A DNA stretch of 64,000 nucleotides, taken from positions 186,001 through 250,000 of the forward strand of contig NZ_JAGFNP010000002.1 of the NCBI RefSeq assembly GCF_017592475.1, given 5' to 3'. The position numbers were made by a program, and so were the translations under genes. The notes below the pieces were generated by a model. That model searched no databases, was not told where the DNA came from, and saw nothing but the letters and a program-made list of their open reading frames with translations. Origin of the DNA: Glycomyces niveus (lineage in GTDB: Bacteria; Actinomycetota; Actinomycetes; Mycobacteriales; Micromonosporaceae). Positions 24,621 through 34,062 of the stretch are shown piece by piece (position 1 is the stretch's first letter; each line of letters opens with the position of its first letter).

Positions 24621-24832
24621 TAAGCAGTGCCCCCGGTCAGCAACCCTGCCTCGGGAAACCTGAAGGGGAGCTGAAGTGCGATCGGGCGCTTGTGGAGCGC
24701 GGCCTCGATGCAGCACGCGGGCCGTGTTCGGGCATGGCAATGTGGGCCGCCGGGGGCGGAGTTACCCTCGCGTGTAGTACGGAGCGCCCCCGGCAACAAC
24801 CCTGCCTCGGGGAAGCTGAAGGCGAGCTGTAG
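24603..24832 (+). repeat. Two imperfect direct repeats of about 70 bp
   Basis: AGTTACCCTCGCGTGTAGTA occurs at 24603-24622 and 24760-24779. Each is followed after the same spacing by GCCCCCGG, AACCCTGCCTCGGG and a CTGAAGG-GAGCTG block. The units are 157 bp apart. The first overlaps the 3' end of the ACT gene. Origin unknown; too few and too divergent units for CRISPR. Confidence 0.65.
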
Positions 24833-24855
24833 CGCTGCGAAGGTGGTTGTGGCGG

Positions 24856-24915
24856 CGGGGGATAGCATGCACAGCGCTGCGGGGCGGTTGCGGCGGGCGG
24901 GGGATAGCATGCACC
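24856..24915 (+). repeat. Duplicated GCGGGGGATAGCATGCAC box upstream of lysE-type gene
   Basis: The 18-mer GCGGGGGATAGCATGCAC occurs at 24856-24873 and 24898-24915, exactly 42 bp apart (four helical turns). GCATGC is palindromic. The second copy is 70 bp before the exporter start. Tandem activator or repressor sites are plausible. The rest of 24833-24985 shows no gene. Confidence 0.55.
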
Positions 24916-24985
24916 CGGCGGTCGGGCGGCCGCCTCATCCTGATCGGGAGGTCTGGGGCATGGGTGGCGAAGGGCGGCAAGCGCG

Positions 24986-25600
24986 GTGACGGCGGCGTTC
25001 TTCACCGGGCTGGCCTTGGGGCTGGCACTGATCGTGCCGATCGGGGCGCAGAACGTCTTCGTGTTCGGGCAGGGGGTGACCCTCGGGATGCCGAGGGCGC
25101 TGTGGGCCGTCGTCGGCGCGGCCGTGTGCGACACGATCCTGATCCTGCTCGGCGCGGCAGGGACCTCGGCACTGCTGAACTCGGTGCCGGGCCTGCGGCC
25201 CGCGATGCTCCTCGCGGGCGCGCTGTTCCTCACCTACCTCGGCGTGAAGTCCCTGCGCGCCAAGCCGACCGAGCTCGACGACGAGACCGGCGTCTGGTCG
25301 CGGGGGCAGGTGCTGCGCCGGACCATGGCCGTCTCGCTGCTCAACCCGCACGCCATCCTCGACACCGTCGGCGTGCTCGGGGCGGCGATCACCGCCCAAG
25401 CGGTCGGCACGCGGCTGCCGTTCGCGCTCGGTGCGGTGACCGCCTCCTGGGCCTGGTTCCTCGTCCTCGCGGCGGCGGCACACGGCCTGCGGCGCTTCAT
25501 GACGAAGGAACGGCGGGTCTGGTTCGACCGCGTCTCCGGGCTGATCCTGCTGGTGTTCGCCGGGTGGCTCGCGGTCGAGTTCGTCCAGACCCTGGTCTAG
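24986..25600 (+). CDS. LysE/ArgO-family amino-acid exporter
   Basis: The 204-residue membrane protein has about six TM helices and both LysE hallmarks: LIVPIGAQNVFVFGQG near the N-terminus and AVSLLNPHAILDTVG in the middle. It would export basic amino acids or related compounds. No LysG-type LysR regulator is adjacent; the nearest candidates for control are the duplicated 18-mers upstream and the ACT protein gene. GTG start, weak ribosome binding site. It converges with the lyase gene at 7 nt distance. Confidence 0.88.
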   Translation: MTAAFFTGLALGLALIVPIGAQNVFVFGQGVTLGMPRALWAVVGAAVCDTILILLGAAGTSALLNSVPGLRPAMLLAGALFLTYLGVKSLRAKPTELDDETGVWSRGQVLRRTMAVSLLNPHAILDTVGVLGAAITAQAVGTRLPFALGAVTASWAWFLVLAAAAHGLRRFMTKERRVWFDRVSGLILLVFAGWLAVEFVQTLV

Positions 25601-25607
25601 GGCTCGG

Positions 25608-26465
25608 TCAGGCTCCCGGCTCGATCCGCAGGAGCTGGCCGGTCTCCAGGGCCGCCCAGACCGCGCCGTCAGGGGCGATCGCGATGCCGTGCGGTTCGCT
25701 GTTATCGAACGGGATGTCGTGCCCGGTGACAGTGCCGCCGGCGCTGACGTGCCCGATCCGGTTGCCGCCCCACTCGGTGAACCAGCAGCCGCCCTCGGCG
25801 TCCGCGACGACCGCATGCGGCCGCGCGCCTTCCCTGAGCGCGTAGGCGGTCACGGTGCCGTCGGCGTCGATGTGGCCGACGCGGTCGCCCATGATGTCGG
25901 CGAACCACACCCGGCCCGTTTCCGCCGCGATGCCGACCGGGGCGGAGCCCGGCAGTTCGAGCGGGATGACCTCGACCGCGCCGTCGGCGCCGACGCGCCC
26001 GACCGATGCCCTGGCGTTCAACGTGAACCACACGTCGCCGCCCGGCGCGAGGGCGAGGGCCGAGGCGAAGGCGTCGGTGGCTGGGATTGCGAACCGGGCC
26101 AGCGCCCCGTCGGCATCGATCCGTCCGATGTGGTCGGTTCCTGATTCGGTGAACCAGACCGCGCCGGTGCGGTCCACGGCGATGCCGTAGGGGCCTGCGC
26201 CTTCGGTGAGCGGCACTTCGGTGAGCGCGCCGTCCGTGCCGATGCGGCCTATCCGGTGGCCCTTGAACTCGGTGAACCAGGCCGCGCCGTCGGGTGCGAC
26301 GGCGATGACCGTGGGCTGCGACCCGGCCGCCAGCTCGGTGTACTCCGGCTCGCCGTCCGGGGCGATGCGGCCGACCCGGTCGCCTTCGGCCACGGTGAAC
26401 CAAGTCGTGCCGTCAGGTGCGAAGGCGATTCCGTACGCGCCCTTGGCGACGTCGACAGTCCTCAT
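25608..26465 (-). CDS. Virginiamycin B lyase-like beta-propeller (streptogramin lyase family)
   Basis: The 285-residue protein consists of seven WFTE-type blades (AAWFTEFKGHRIGRI, AVWFTESGTDHIGRI, GCWFTEWGGNRIGHV and others), as in Vgb. Residues corresponding to known catalytic positions are present: Tyr11 in GAYGI, His217 in RPHAV, Glu257 and His259 in SEPHGI, and Glu274 in ALETG. The 42-residue spacing between the two His equals that of Vgb. It would linearise streptogramin B lactones, although many homologues have other roles. GAGGAGAGGACC precedes ATG 26465; an upstream Met is rejected. Confidence 0.85.
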   Translation of the reverse strand: MRTVDVAKGAYGIAFAPDGTTWFTVAEGDRVGRIAPDGEPEYTELAAGSQPTVIAVAPDGAAWFTEFKGHRIGRIGTDGALTEVPLTEGAGPYGIAVDRTGAVWFTESGTDHIGRIDADGALARFAIPATDAFASALALAPGGDVWFTLNARASVGRVGADGAVEVIPLELPGSAPVGIAAETGRVWFADIMGDRVGHIDADGTVTAYALREGARPHAVVADAEGGCWFTEWGGNRIGHVSAGGTVTGHDIPFDNSEPHGIAIAPDGAVWAALETGQLLRIEPGA

Positions 26466-26543
26466 CAGATGGTCCTCTCCTCGGGGTTCGCCCGGTCGGG
26501 GTTGTGAAGGAATATATATCGGCAACGAGGCATGCCGCCTCGG

Positions 26544-27128
26544 TCAGCCGTTCTCGCTCGCCGTCACAACGGGTGCGGCGGCGACGCCGTTGAGGACCAG
26601 GTCCATCCAGCGCTCGCGGGCCTTGACCGGCTGGTCGGAGGGGGCGGTGGCGAACAGGAGGAAGAAGTCGTCCACCGTCAGGTCGGCACGGAAGCGGCCG
26701 GTGTCCTTGCCCGCCTTGAGGATCCGCTCCATCGCCGCCAGGGCGCGGGAGATCGGCCGCTCGATGTCGTACTGCGCGCCGAGTGACTGCGCCGCGGCCT
26801 TGGCGGCCTTGTCGCTGGCCGCGAGTTCGACGGCGCCGAGGAGGAACCGCCGGAGCTCTTCGAGCGCGTCCGCGCCGGCCTCCATGCGGTCGGCGGTGGC
26901 CTCGACCTCGTTCATGATGCGCTCGAGGTGGGATTCGATGACCGCGCCGACCAGGGCGTCCTTGGTGGGGAAGTGGCGGTAGAGGGTGCCGACGGCGACG
27001 CCGGCCTCCTCGGCGATGGCGTCCATGCGCACTTCGGGGCCGTGGACGACGATCTGCCGGTCGGCGGCCTCGAGGATCTTGGAGCGGTTGCGCGCGGCAT
27101 CGGCGCGCAGCGGGCGTTCCGCGCTCAT
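26544..27128 (-). CDS. TetR-family regulator
   Basis: The 194-residue protein has the HTH RMDAIAEEAGVAVGTLYRHF after ILEAADRQIVVHGPE, a strong TetR signature. The C-terminal domain is of the SBP_bac/TetR_C_33-like helical kind. GGAGAGGG precedes the chosen ATG at 27128. It is divergent from the SDR gene at 27290, and the interval contains two palindromes, so it very likely represses that SDR and itself. Confidence 0.9.
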   Translation of the reverse strand: MSAERPLRADAARNRSKILEAADRQIVVHGPEVRMDAIAEEAGVAVGTLYRHFPTKDALVGAVIESHLERIMNEVEATADRMEAGADALEELRRFLLGAVELAASDKAAKAAAQSLGAQYDIERPISRALAAMERILKAGKDTGRFRADLTVDDFFLLFATAPSDQPVKARERWMDLVLNGVAAAPVVTASENG

Positions 27129-27191
27129 CCCTCTCCTCTCGTTCGACCGCATAGTAGGGCATCGCGACCTATGTGACCCTCGTCGCCGGGT

Positions 27192-27239
27192 TTGCAATAA
27201 CCTGAATCATGGTTCATTATAAAGATGAACTCAAGTTCA
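27192..27239 (+). promoter_or_regulatory. SDR promoter with two TetR operators
   Basis: A -35 TTGCAA (27192-27197) and -10 CATTAT (27215-27220) have a 17-bp spacer. Palindromes TGAATCATGGTTCA (27203-27216) and TGAACTCAAGTTCA (27226-27239) share TGAA/TTCA arms, are 23 bp apart centre to centre, and cover the promoter and early transcript. The divergent TetR is the presumed binder. Confidence 0.7.
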
Positions 27240-27289
27240 GCTTACCTCGCGGACCGGAACGGCCCACCGCGAAGAAACCGGAGGCTCCG

Positions 27290-28231
27290 ATGAGCACCAA
27301 GCAGCGCACCAAGGCCTGGACCGCCGCCGACATCCCCGACCAGACCGGCCGCACCGCGGTCGTGACCGGCGCGAACAGCGGCCTCGGCATCGAGACCGCC
27401 CGTGCGCTGGCCGGGCGCGGCGCGCACGTGATCCTGACGTCCCGCTCCGAAGCCAAAGGACGCGAGGCCGTCGAGGACATCCGCGCCGACCACCCGCGCG
27501 CGAACCTCGAGGTCCGCACGCTCGACCTCGAAGACCTCGACTCGGTGGCCGAGTTCGCCGACCGTCTGAACGCCGACCGCAACCGGCTCGACCTGCTCGT
27601 GAACAACGCCGGCGTCATGGCCCCGCCGCGCTCGCTCAGCCCGCAGGGCCACGAGCGCCAGTTCGCCACCAACCACCTCGGCCACTTCGCGCTCACCGGG
27701 CGGCTCCTGGGCCTGCTCGAAGCGGGCCGCGACCCGCGCGTCGTAACCGTCTCCTCCCTTGCGCACCGGCACGGCCAGATCCACTTCGACGACCTCACCG
27801 GCGAGCGGCGGTACAGCGCCGTCGGGTACTACGGCCAGTCGAAGTTCGCCAACGCCGTCTTCGGACTCGAACTCGACCGGCGGCTGCGTGCGGCCGGCAG
27901 CCCGATCCGCAGCCTGATCGCGCACCCGGGGTTCTCGGCGACGAGACTCGTGGCGAACGGCATGAACGCGCCTACGCGGCTGCTCGCGAACCTCGTCCTG
28001 CCGTTCGCCACCCAGTCGCAGGCGCAGGGCGCGCTGCCGCAGCTGCGCGCGGCCACCGACCCGGCGGCGCAGAGCGGGGAGTACTACGGCCCCAACGGCA
28101 AAGGCGAGCGCACGGGCGCGCCGGTCGTGGTCGAGACGATCCCCGAAGCACAGGACCGCGAGACGGCCGCGCGGCTGTGGTCGGTCTCGGAGGAGCTGAC
28201 GGGCGTCACCTTCGCGCTCAGCGCGGCCTGA
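27290..28231 (+). CDS. Short-chain dehydrogenase (retinol dehydrogenase-like)
   Basis: The 313-residue protein has the NAD(P) motif AVVTGANSGLGIETARAL, an LVNNAGVMAPP strand, the catalytic Ser in VVTVSSLAHRHG and the YxxxK motif in YYGQSKFANAVF. Its length and the late ATDPAAQSGEYYGPNG segment match the WWOX/retinol-dehydrogenase-like group common in actinobacteria. Start ATG 27290 is chosen for family length; an earlier in-frame ATG at 27209 lies inside the operator. Controlled by the divergent TetR by inference. Substrate unknown. Confidence 0.88.
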   Translation: MSTKQRTKAWTAADIPDQTGRTAVVTGANSGLGIETARALAGRGAHVILTSRSEAKGREAVEDIRADHPRANLEVRTLDLEDLDSVAEFADRLNADRNRLDLLVNNAGVMAPPRSLSPQGHERQFATNHLGHFALTGRLLGLLEAGRDPRVVTVSSLAHRHGQIHFDDLTGERRYSAVGYYGQSKFANAVFGLELDRRLRAAGSPIRSLIAHPGFSATRLVANGMNAPTRLLANLVLPFATQSQAQGALPQLRAATDPAAQSGEYYGPNGKGERTGAPVVVETIPEAQDRETAARLWSVSEELTGVTFALSAA

Positions 28232-28239
28232 CGCAGGCC

Positions 28240-28704
28240 CTAAGGCGTCGTCTCGAGGTGCCGGAGGACGCGCGCGGCGATGTCCCCGAGGGCGTCCAGG
28301 TCCTCGGGGGAGATCGCGTCGAGCAGGAGGCGCCGCACGGCGGCCACGTGCAGGGGCGCGGCCACCTCGATCGCCTCGACGCCCTGCTCGGTGATGGTCA
28401 CGAACGCGCCCCGGCCGTCCTCGGCGCACTCCTCGCGCGCGACCAGGCCACGCTTGATCATGCGCGCGATCTGGTGGGAGAGGCGGCTCTGCTCGAAGTC
28501 GATGTTCTTCGCGAGCTCCTGGAACCGCAGGCGGCCGGAGGGCTCGTCGGTGAGGGCCACGAGGATCGCGAAATCGGGGCCGGAGAGCTTCGACTGCGAC
28601 TGGAGCTCGCTGCCGAGGCGGGCGGTGAGCTTCTGGTTCAAGCGCACGAAGGCCCGCCAGGAGCGCTGCTCGCGCGGGCTCAGCCACGGTGTGTCGTCGT
28701 TCAT
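28240..28704 (-). CDS. MarR-family regulator
   Basis: The 154-residue protein has the MarR winged helix: KLSGPDFAILVALTDEPSGR, FQELAKNIDFEQSRLSHQI, RMIKRGLVAREECAEDGRG and FVTITEQG. It is convergent with the SDR gene (8 nt apart) and divergent from fumarase. On the minus strand TAGGAT (28714-28719) lies 9 nt before the start codon, giving a very short leader. ACATCATGT in the divergent interval is a possible operator. Ligand unknown. Confidence 0.88.
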   Translation of the reverse strand: MNDDTPWLSPREQRSWRAFVRLNQKLTARLGSELQSQSKLSGPDFAILVALTDEPSGRLRFQELAKNIDFEQSRLSHQIARMIKRGLVAREECAEDGRGAFVTITEQGVEAIEVAAPLHVAAVRRLLLDAISPEDLDALGDIAARVLRHLETTP

Positions 28705-28727
28705 GATGGCGCCATCCTACCTGGTCA

Positions 28728-28743
28728 TTGACACATCATGTAC
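28728..28743. promoter_or_regulatory. Candidate MarR operator
   Basis: TTGACACATCATGTAC contains the 9-bp palindrome ACATCATGT (28733-28741) and a TTGACA box, 24 bp upstream of the marR-type start and about 107 bp before the fumarase ATG. It is short, so the call is tentative. Confidence 0.4.
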
Positions 28744-28849
28744 CGTCCGGAGTTTCGGCGGACCGCACACCGGGGGCGAGTCTTAGCGGACCGCCCGGAA
28801 TCGTGGAATCCTGGGGCGAAACGGCATCGAGCGCGAGAGGCCCTTTCTG

Positions 28850-30316
<1,467 letters not shown>

Positions 30317-30377
30317 GACCGGGCACGATCGGCGCGGATCGCGAAACATTCGCGGCCGCACGGGCGTTGTGCGGCAT

Positions 30378-31388
30378 ATGAGGACTCCGCACCCCCTCCG
30401 GCTCTCGCTGCTCGACCGCGCCGTGATCGCCGGGGGCGAGACGCCCGCCGAGACCCTGCGCGACGTCGTCGCCAACGCCAAGCAGGCCGAGGACCTGGGA
30501 TTCCACCGCTACTGGGTGGCCGAGCACCACAGCGTGCCCGGCATCGCCGGTTCGGCGCCCACCGTCCTCGCCGCGGCCGTCGCCTCGGTGACCTCGCGCA
30601 TCAGGGTCGGCACCGGCGGCGTCATGCTGCCCAACCACCGGCCGCTGGTGGTCGCCGAGCAGTTCGGCGTCCTGGAATCGCTCTTCGAAGGCCGCATCGA
30701 CATGGGCCTGGGCCGCACCCTCGGCTTCGTCCCAGCCGTGCGGGCCGCGCTCGGGCACGACCTGGACGAGGCCGACGACTTCGACGCCCTCCTCACCGAG
30801 CTCCTCGGCTACTTCACCGGCGAGCAGGCGTCCTACCCGGGCGTGCACGCGCGGCCCGGCGAAGGGCTGCGCCCCGAGCCGTTCGTCCTGGCGGTGGGCT
30901 CGGGCGGCGAGTACGCCGCCCGGCACGGCGTGAGCCTGGTCATCGCCCCTTCCAAGGGGCTCAAGGCGACCCGCGCGAAGATCGACGACTACCGGCGCGA
31001 CTTCCGGCCCTCGGTGTGGCGGTCCGAACCGTACGTCGTCGTGGCGCAGAGCGTCGCGGTCGCCGAAACCCGCGAGGCCGCCGAGGACCTGCTCCTGCCC
31101 GAGTTCTGGTCGACCGCGCTGTCCCGCACCAAGGGCGAGTTCCGACCGCTGCGGCCCGCGGACGAGATCAGGGCGGCCGAGAAGTCCAGCCGCGAGTCCA
31201 AACACCTCGAACAGGCGCTGACGGGCGCGATCTACGGCACCGCCGACGAGGTGGCCCCGCGCCTGGCCGAACTCGTCGAGGCCACCGGCGCGGACGAACT
31301 CCTCATCGGCACCTCCTCCTACGACCGCAAGGCCCTCTTCGACTCCCACCGCCGCCTCGCCGAACTCGCCGGCCTCGCCACCCGGTGA
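30378..31388 (+). CDS. LLM-class (luciferase-like) flavin-dependent oxidoreductase
   Basis: The 336-residue protein has the MsnO8-type LLM layout: LRLSLLDRAVIAGG, HRYWVAEHHSVPGIAGSAP, VGTGGVMLPNHRPLVVAEQF and FEGRIDMGLGRTLG. It would use FMNH2 supplied by a reductase. GTG 30369 is an in-frame alternative start, and neither start has a good ribosome binding site. It ends 4 nt from the convergent membrane protein gene. Substrate cannot be inferred. Confidence 0.87.
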   Translation: MRTPHPLRLSLLDRAVIAGGETPAETLRDVVANAKQAEDLGFHRYWVAEHHSVPGIAGSAPTVLAAAVASVTSRIRVGTGGVMLPNHRPLVVAEQFGVLESLFEGRIDMGLGRTLGFVPAVRAALGHDLDEADDFDALLTELLGYFTGEQASYPGVHARPGEGLRPEPFVLAVGSGGEYAARHGVSLVIAPSKGLKATRAKIDDYRRDFRPSVWRSEPYVVVAQSVAVAETREAAEDLLLPEFWSTALSRTKGEFRPLRPADEIRAAEKSSRESKHLEQALTGAIYGTADEVAPRLAELVEATGADELLIGTSSYDRKALFDSHRRLAELAGLATR

Positions 31389-31392
31389 CCGC

Positions 31393-32007
31393 TCAGCGGT
31401 CGCGGAAGTAGTGCTTGGCGGCCGGGAGGCTGAGGATCGAGACGAGCGCGAACGCGCCGCCGACCATCAGCAGTACCGTGACCCAGTCCAGCACGTTCAC
31501 CCACTGCGGCGTGGCCGCCACGACCCACTCGTTCGCCTCGTTGCTGAGGTCGAACCCGCCGCTGTCCTGCGGCACGAGCGAGCGGTGGGCGAAGAAGTCG
31601 CGGTTGAGCCGGGTGAAGAGACTGGCGGGCATGCAGCACCCGACCGCGGTCCAGGACATGATGAGCGTGAGGAACCGCGCGGTCGGCGCGCCGCGGCTGT
31701 TGAACCCGGCCAGCAGCGCGTAGCAGGCGGCGAGCAGCACATAGAAGCCCGCCATGGTGGTGAACGCGCCCTGGACCACGAAGTCGATCTCACTGGACGC
31801 GAAATCGAATTCCCCCGTGATGTCGTGGTGCATGAGCCGCTCCGCCTCGCCCCGCACCGTCTCCTTCACGACCAGGAAGCTGACGGCGGTCAGGGCCAGC
31901 AAGACGGCGGTGAGGCACTGCGTCCACACGACGGCGGCGACGATCTTCGGCCGCGGCTCGAACGGCGGCGGGAACTGCGGGTCGTGGTACACCGGGGGAT
32001 CGGCCAT
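31393..32007 (-). CDS. Four-TM membrane protein, function unknown
   Basis: The 204-residue protein starts at an ATG behind GGAGGG. A Pro-rich cytoplasmic head (MADPPVYHDPQFPPPFEPRP) precedes four hydrophobic helices (AVLLALTAVSFLVV, AGFYVLLAACYALLAGF, a third around IMSWTAVGCCMPA, VLLMVGGAFALVSIL). Two adjacent Cys sit in the third helix. The 100-residue loop-rich middle holds an acidic extracellular segment. No family recognised. The interval to the next gene (32008-32116) shows no clear promoter. Confidence 0.75.
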   Translation of the reverse strand: MADPPVYHDPQFPPPFEPRPKIVAAVVWTQCLTAVLLALTAVSFLVVKETVRGEAERLMHHDITGEFDFASSEIDFVVQGAFTTMAGFYVLLAACYALLAGFNSRGAPTARFLTLIMSWTAVGCCMPASLFTRLNRDFFAHRSLVPQDSGGFDLSNEANEWVVAATPQWVNVLDWVTVLLMVGGAFALVSILSLPAAKHYFRDR

Positions 32008-32116
32008 GGCGCCCTCCGTTCGCAGGAGCAAAGGCCCCGATAGTAAACCGCTGCCGCACAACGGCATCGAGCACGTCGAAGCGCCGCAACCGAAACGGTT
32101 GCGGCCCTTCGCGGGA

Positions 32117-33205
32117 TCAGCCGCGGCCGCACGTCCCACAGCGGCCGCGCCGCCGCTGGTGGTAGGCCATCGCCGCGACGAACAGGGCCGCGCCCCACAC
32201 CACCCACAGCGTCTCGGGCAGCTCCAGCGGCCACGTGCTCGCCGTGACGCCGCCGCGGGCGACCACGATCCGGATGTACATCCCGCCCGCCGAGGCGACC
32301 AGGACCGAGACCAGCGTCGCGGGCACGACCGCGAGCATCGGCGGGACCCGCTTGCCGCGCAGGCCGATCATCCAGCGCGGGAAGATCTCGCCCCAGCGCT
32401 GGATCAGCCCGAGCGTGAGCACCGCCCCGATCGCCCCGAGCGTGGCCAGCGCGGCCCCGGCCAGCCAGAGCCCGTCCTCTTTGCCCTCCTGGTAGAACGC
32501 GGGGTCGATGCCGAGGCTGAGGCCGAGCGCCCAGGCCCAGCGGGTGACGGCGTAGACGAAGGGGATGGTGAAGGCGGTCCAGACGGCCGGGCGCGCCCAG
32601 CGCTGGAGGGCCGAGGGCCGGGCCGCTCCGCCGCGGCCGCAGTTGCCGCAGTCGCCGTTCACCTTGCGGCGGTAGGCGACCGCTGCGAGCGCCCACACGA
32701 TGCCCATGAGGAGCAGCATGAGGAGGTTGAGCCGTTCGGGGCGGTAGAGGGCGTCCCAGCCGACGCCTGGGGGCCAGCCGAAGAAGGGCTTGGCGATGAG
32801 CATGACCGGGGTGTAGGCGACGACGACGAGGGTGCGGTAGTCCTGGACGACCACGGTGAGGCCGACCGCGATGATCCACGCGTAGGCGGGCAGCAGGAGG
32901 CGGGCCGCGCCGCTGCGGTGGCCGCGGGCCATGAGCACGCCGGCGAGGGCGCCGAGTGCGCCCAGTGCGGCGATGATCGGCCCGGCGACACCGGGGGTGG
33001 CGAGGCCGAGGAGCGAGACCTTGAAGGCGAACTCGGGTTCGGCCATGAGTTCGGCGTCGCCGGTGCCGAAGGGGAACCCGGCGCCGCCGAGGGCCCAGTA
33101 GAGGCCGAACGCGCCGTAGAGGAGCGACCAGGCGGCGGCCGCGTAGCCGATCCATTCGGGCCATCCGGTCGGGGGCCGTTGCGTTTTGGTGAGTGTCTGC
33201 GTCAT
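32117..33205 (-). CDS. Polytopic membrane protein with twin CxxCGRG motifs
   Basis: The 362-residue protein has about nine hydrophobic segments. Two copies of a four-residue-spaced Cys pair, GDCGNCGRGG in the central cytoplasmic loop and GRCGTCGRG at the C-terminus, recall zinc or redox knuckles. The two halves of the protein may be related, each ending with a basic stretch plus CxxCGR. No catalytic family was recognised. It is transcribed toward the four-TM gene and may form a unit with it. Start ATG 33205. Confidence 0.78.
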   Translation of the reverse strand: MTQTLTKTQRPPTGWPEWIGYAAAAWSLLYGAFGLYWALGGAGFPFGTGDAELMAEPEFAFKVSLLGLATPGVAGPIIAALGALGALAGVLMARGHRSGAARLLLPAYAWIIAVGLTVVVQDYRTLVVVAYTPVMLIAKPFFGWPPGVGWDALYRPERLNLLMLLLMGIVWALAAVAYRRKVNGDCGNCGRGGAARPSALQRWARPAVWTAFTIPFVYAVTRWAWALGLSLGIDPAFYQEGKEDGLWLAGAALATLGAIGAVLTLGLIQRWGEIFPRWMIGLRGKRVPPMLAVVPATLVSVLVASAGGMYIRIVVARGGVTASTWPLELPETLWVVWGAALFVAAMAYHQRRRGRCGTCGRG

Positions 33206-33321
33206 GCCTCAAGCCTCGTCGCGGGGCGGCCCCGCGCCTATGTGCCGAAAGGGCCGTTCCGGCCGTGCTGAGGTGGGCCGATGTGCCGAACGGCCTATCG
33301 CGGCGAGCCCTCGCGTCTGTC

Positions 33322-33336
33322 TATAGTCGGCGGGTG
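33322..33336 (+). promoter_or_regulatory. -10 box of a leaderless transcript
   Basis: TATAGT (33322-33327) lies 6 nt before the GTG at 33334, so transcription should start at or next to the start codon. No ribosome binding site precedes this GTG. The arrangement is typical of actinobacterial leaderless mRNAs. Confidence 0.55.
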
Positions 33337-34062
33337 CTTCCTCCCGAGTCCCTCGCCGCCGCCATCGAGCGGCTGTACGCCGCGTTCGGGTCGGTGCCGC
33401 GCCCGAAGGCGATCGAGCGGTGCGAGCACTGCTTGTCGGCACCGGAGGCCGGAGTGCTGCTGGGTCCGGTGCCCTTGCGGGAGTTGAGCGCCGACCAGTT
33501 GCGGGCGTATGCGACCGATGTGCTGCTCACGGTCGGTGATGTGGCGGACTACCGGTACTTCCTGCCGCGGATCTTCGAGATCGCCTGTACCGAAGGATTC
33601 AACTGGCCTGATCTCGAGCCGCTGGCCGGGCGGCTGCGGGTCGCGGGGTGGTCGACCTGGGCCGAGCCCGAGCAGGCGGCGATCCGCGGGGTACTGCGGG
33701 CGTGCTGGCGGGAGGTCCTGACCGGGGATCCCGATAACTGGGGCGCCGATGTCGTGTTGTGCGCCATCGCGAACGCCGAAGACGAGCTCAAGCCCTACCT
33801 CGACGAGTGGACCGCCGCACTCGGGTGTCGGGCCGCGGCCGTCGAGCTTCGGGACCTGCTGCAGTACTCGGTGAGCTGGAAGGGCGGCGTGCCCCGGTTG
33901 ACGAACGCGTTCTGGGGCGGCCGGGACGCGCAGGTCATCGCCTGGTTGTCCGGCGGCGAACTGCGGGCGGCGCTGGCCGAGGCGCGGGCGGGCGCCCGCA
34001 CCCGGGCCTCGCGGGAGCCGCTGGTCGAGGTCGAGGCCGTGTTCGCGAATCGGGCCCGATGA
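33334..34062 (+). CDS. Uncharacterised protein coupled to two-component system
   Basis: The 242-residue soluble, Ala/Leu-rich, mostly helical protein contains ERCEHCLSAPEAGVLL (a CxxC pair), YFLPRIFEIACTEGF and WTAALGCRAAAVELRDLL. It has no signal or membrane segment. It starts leaderless at GTG and its TGA overlaps the ATG of the histidine kinase (ATGA), so it is the first gene of a three-gene operon. I do not recognise a domain with certainty; it may be an accessory or sensor partner. The upstream GTG and ATG candidates lack support. Confidence 0.75.
   Translation: MLPPESLAAAIERLYAAFGSVPRPKAIERCEHCLSAPEAGVLLGPVPLRELSADQLRAYATDVLLTVGDVADYRYFLPRIFEIACTEGFNWPDLEPLAGRLRVAGWSTWAEPEQAAIRGVLRACWREVLTGDPDNWGADVVLCAIANAEDELKPYLDEWTAALGCRAAAVELRDLLQYSVSWKGGVPRLTNAFWGGRDAQVIAWLSGGELRAALAEARAGARTRASREPLVEVEAVFANRAR

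Noticed and set aside
24603..24915. CRISPR-like repeats
   Set aside because: Only two copies of each unit, different lengths, no regular spacers and no cas genes nearby.
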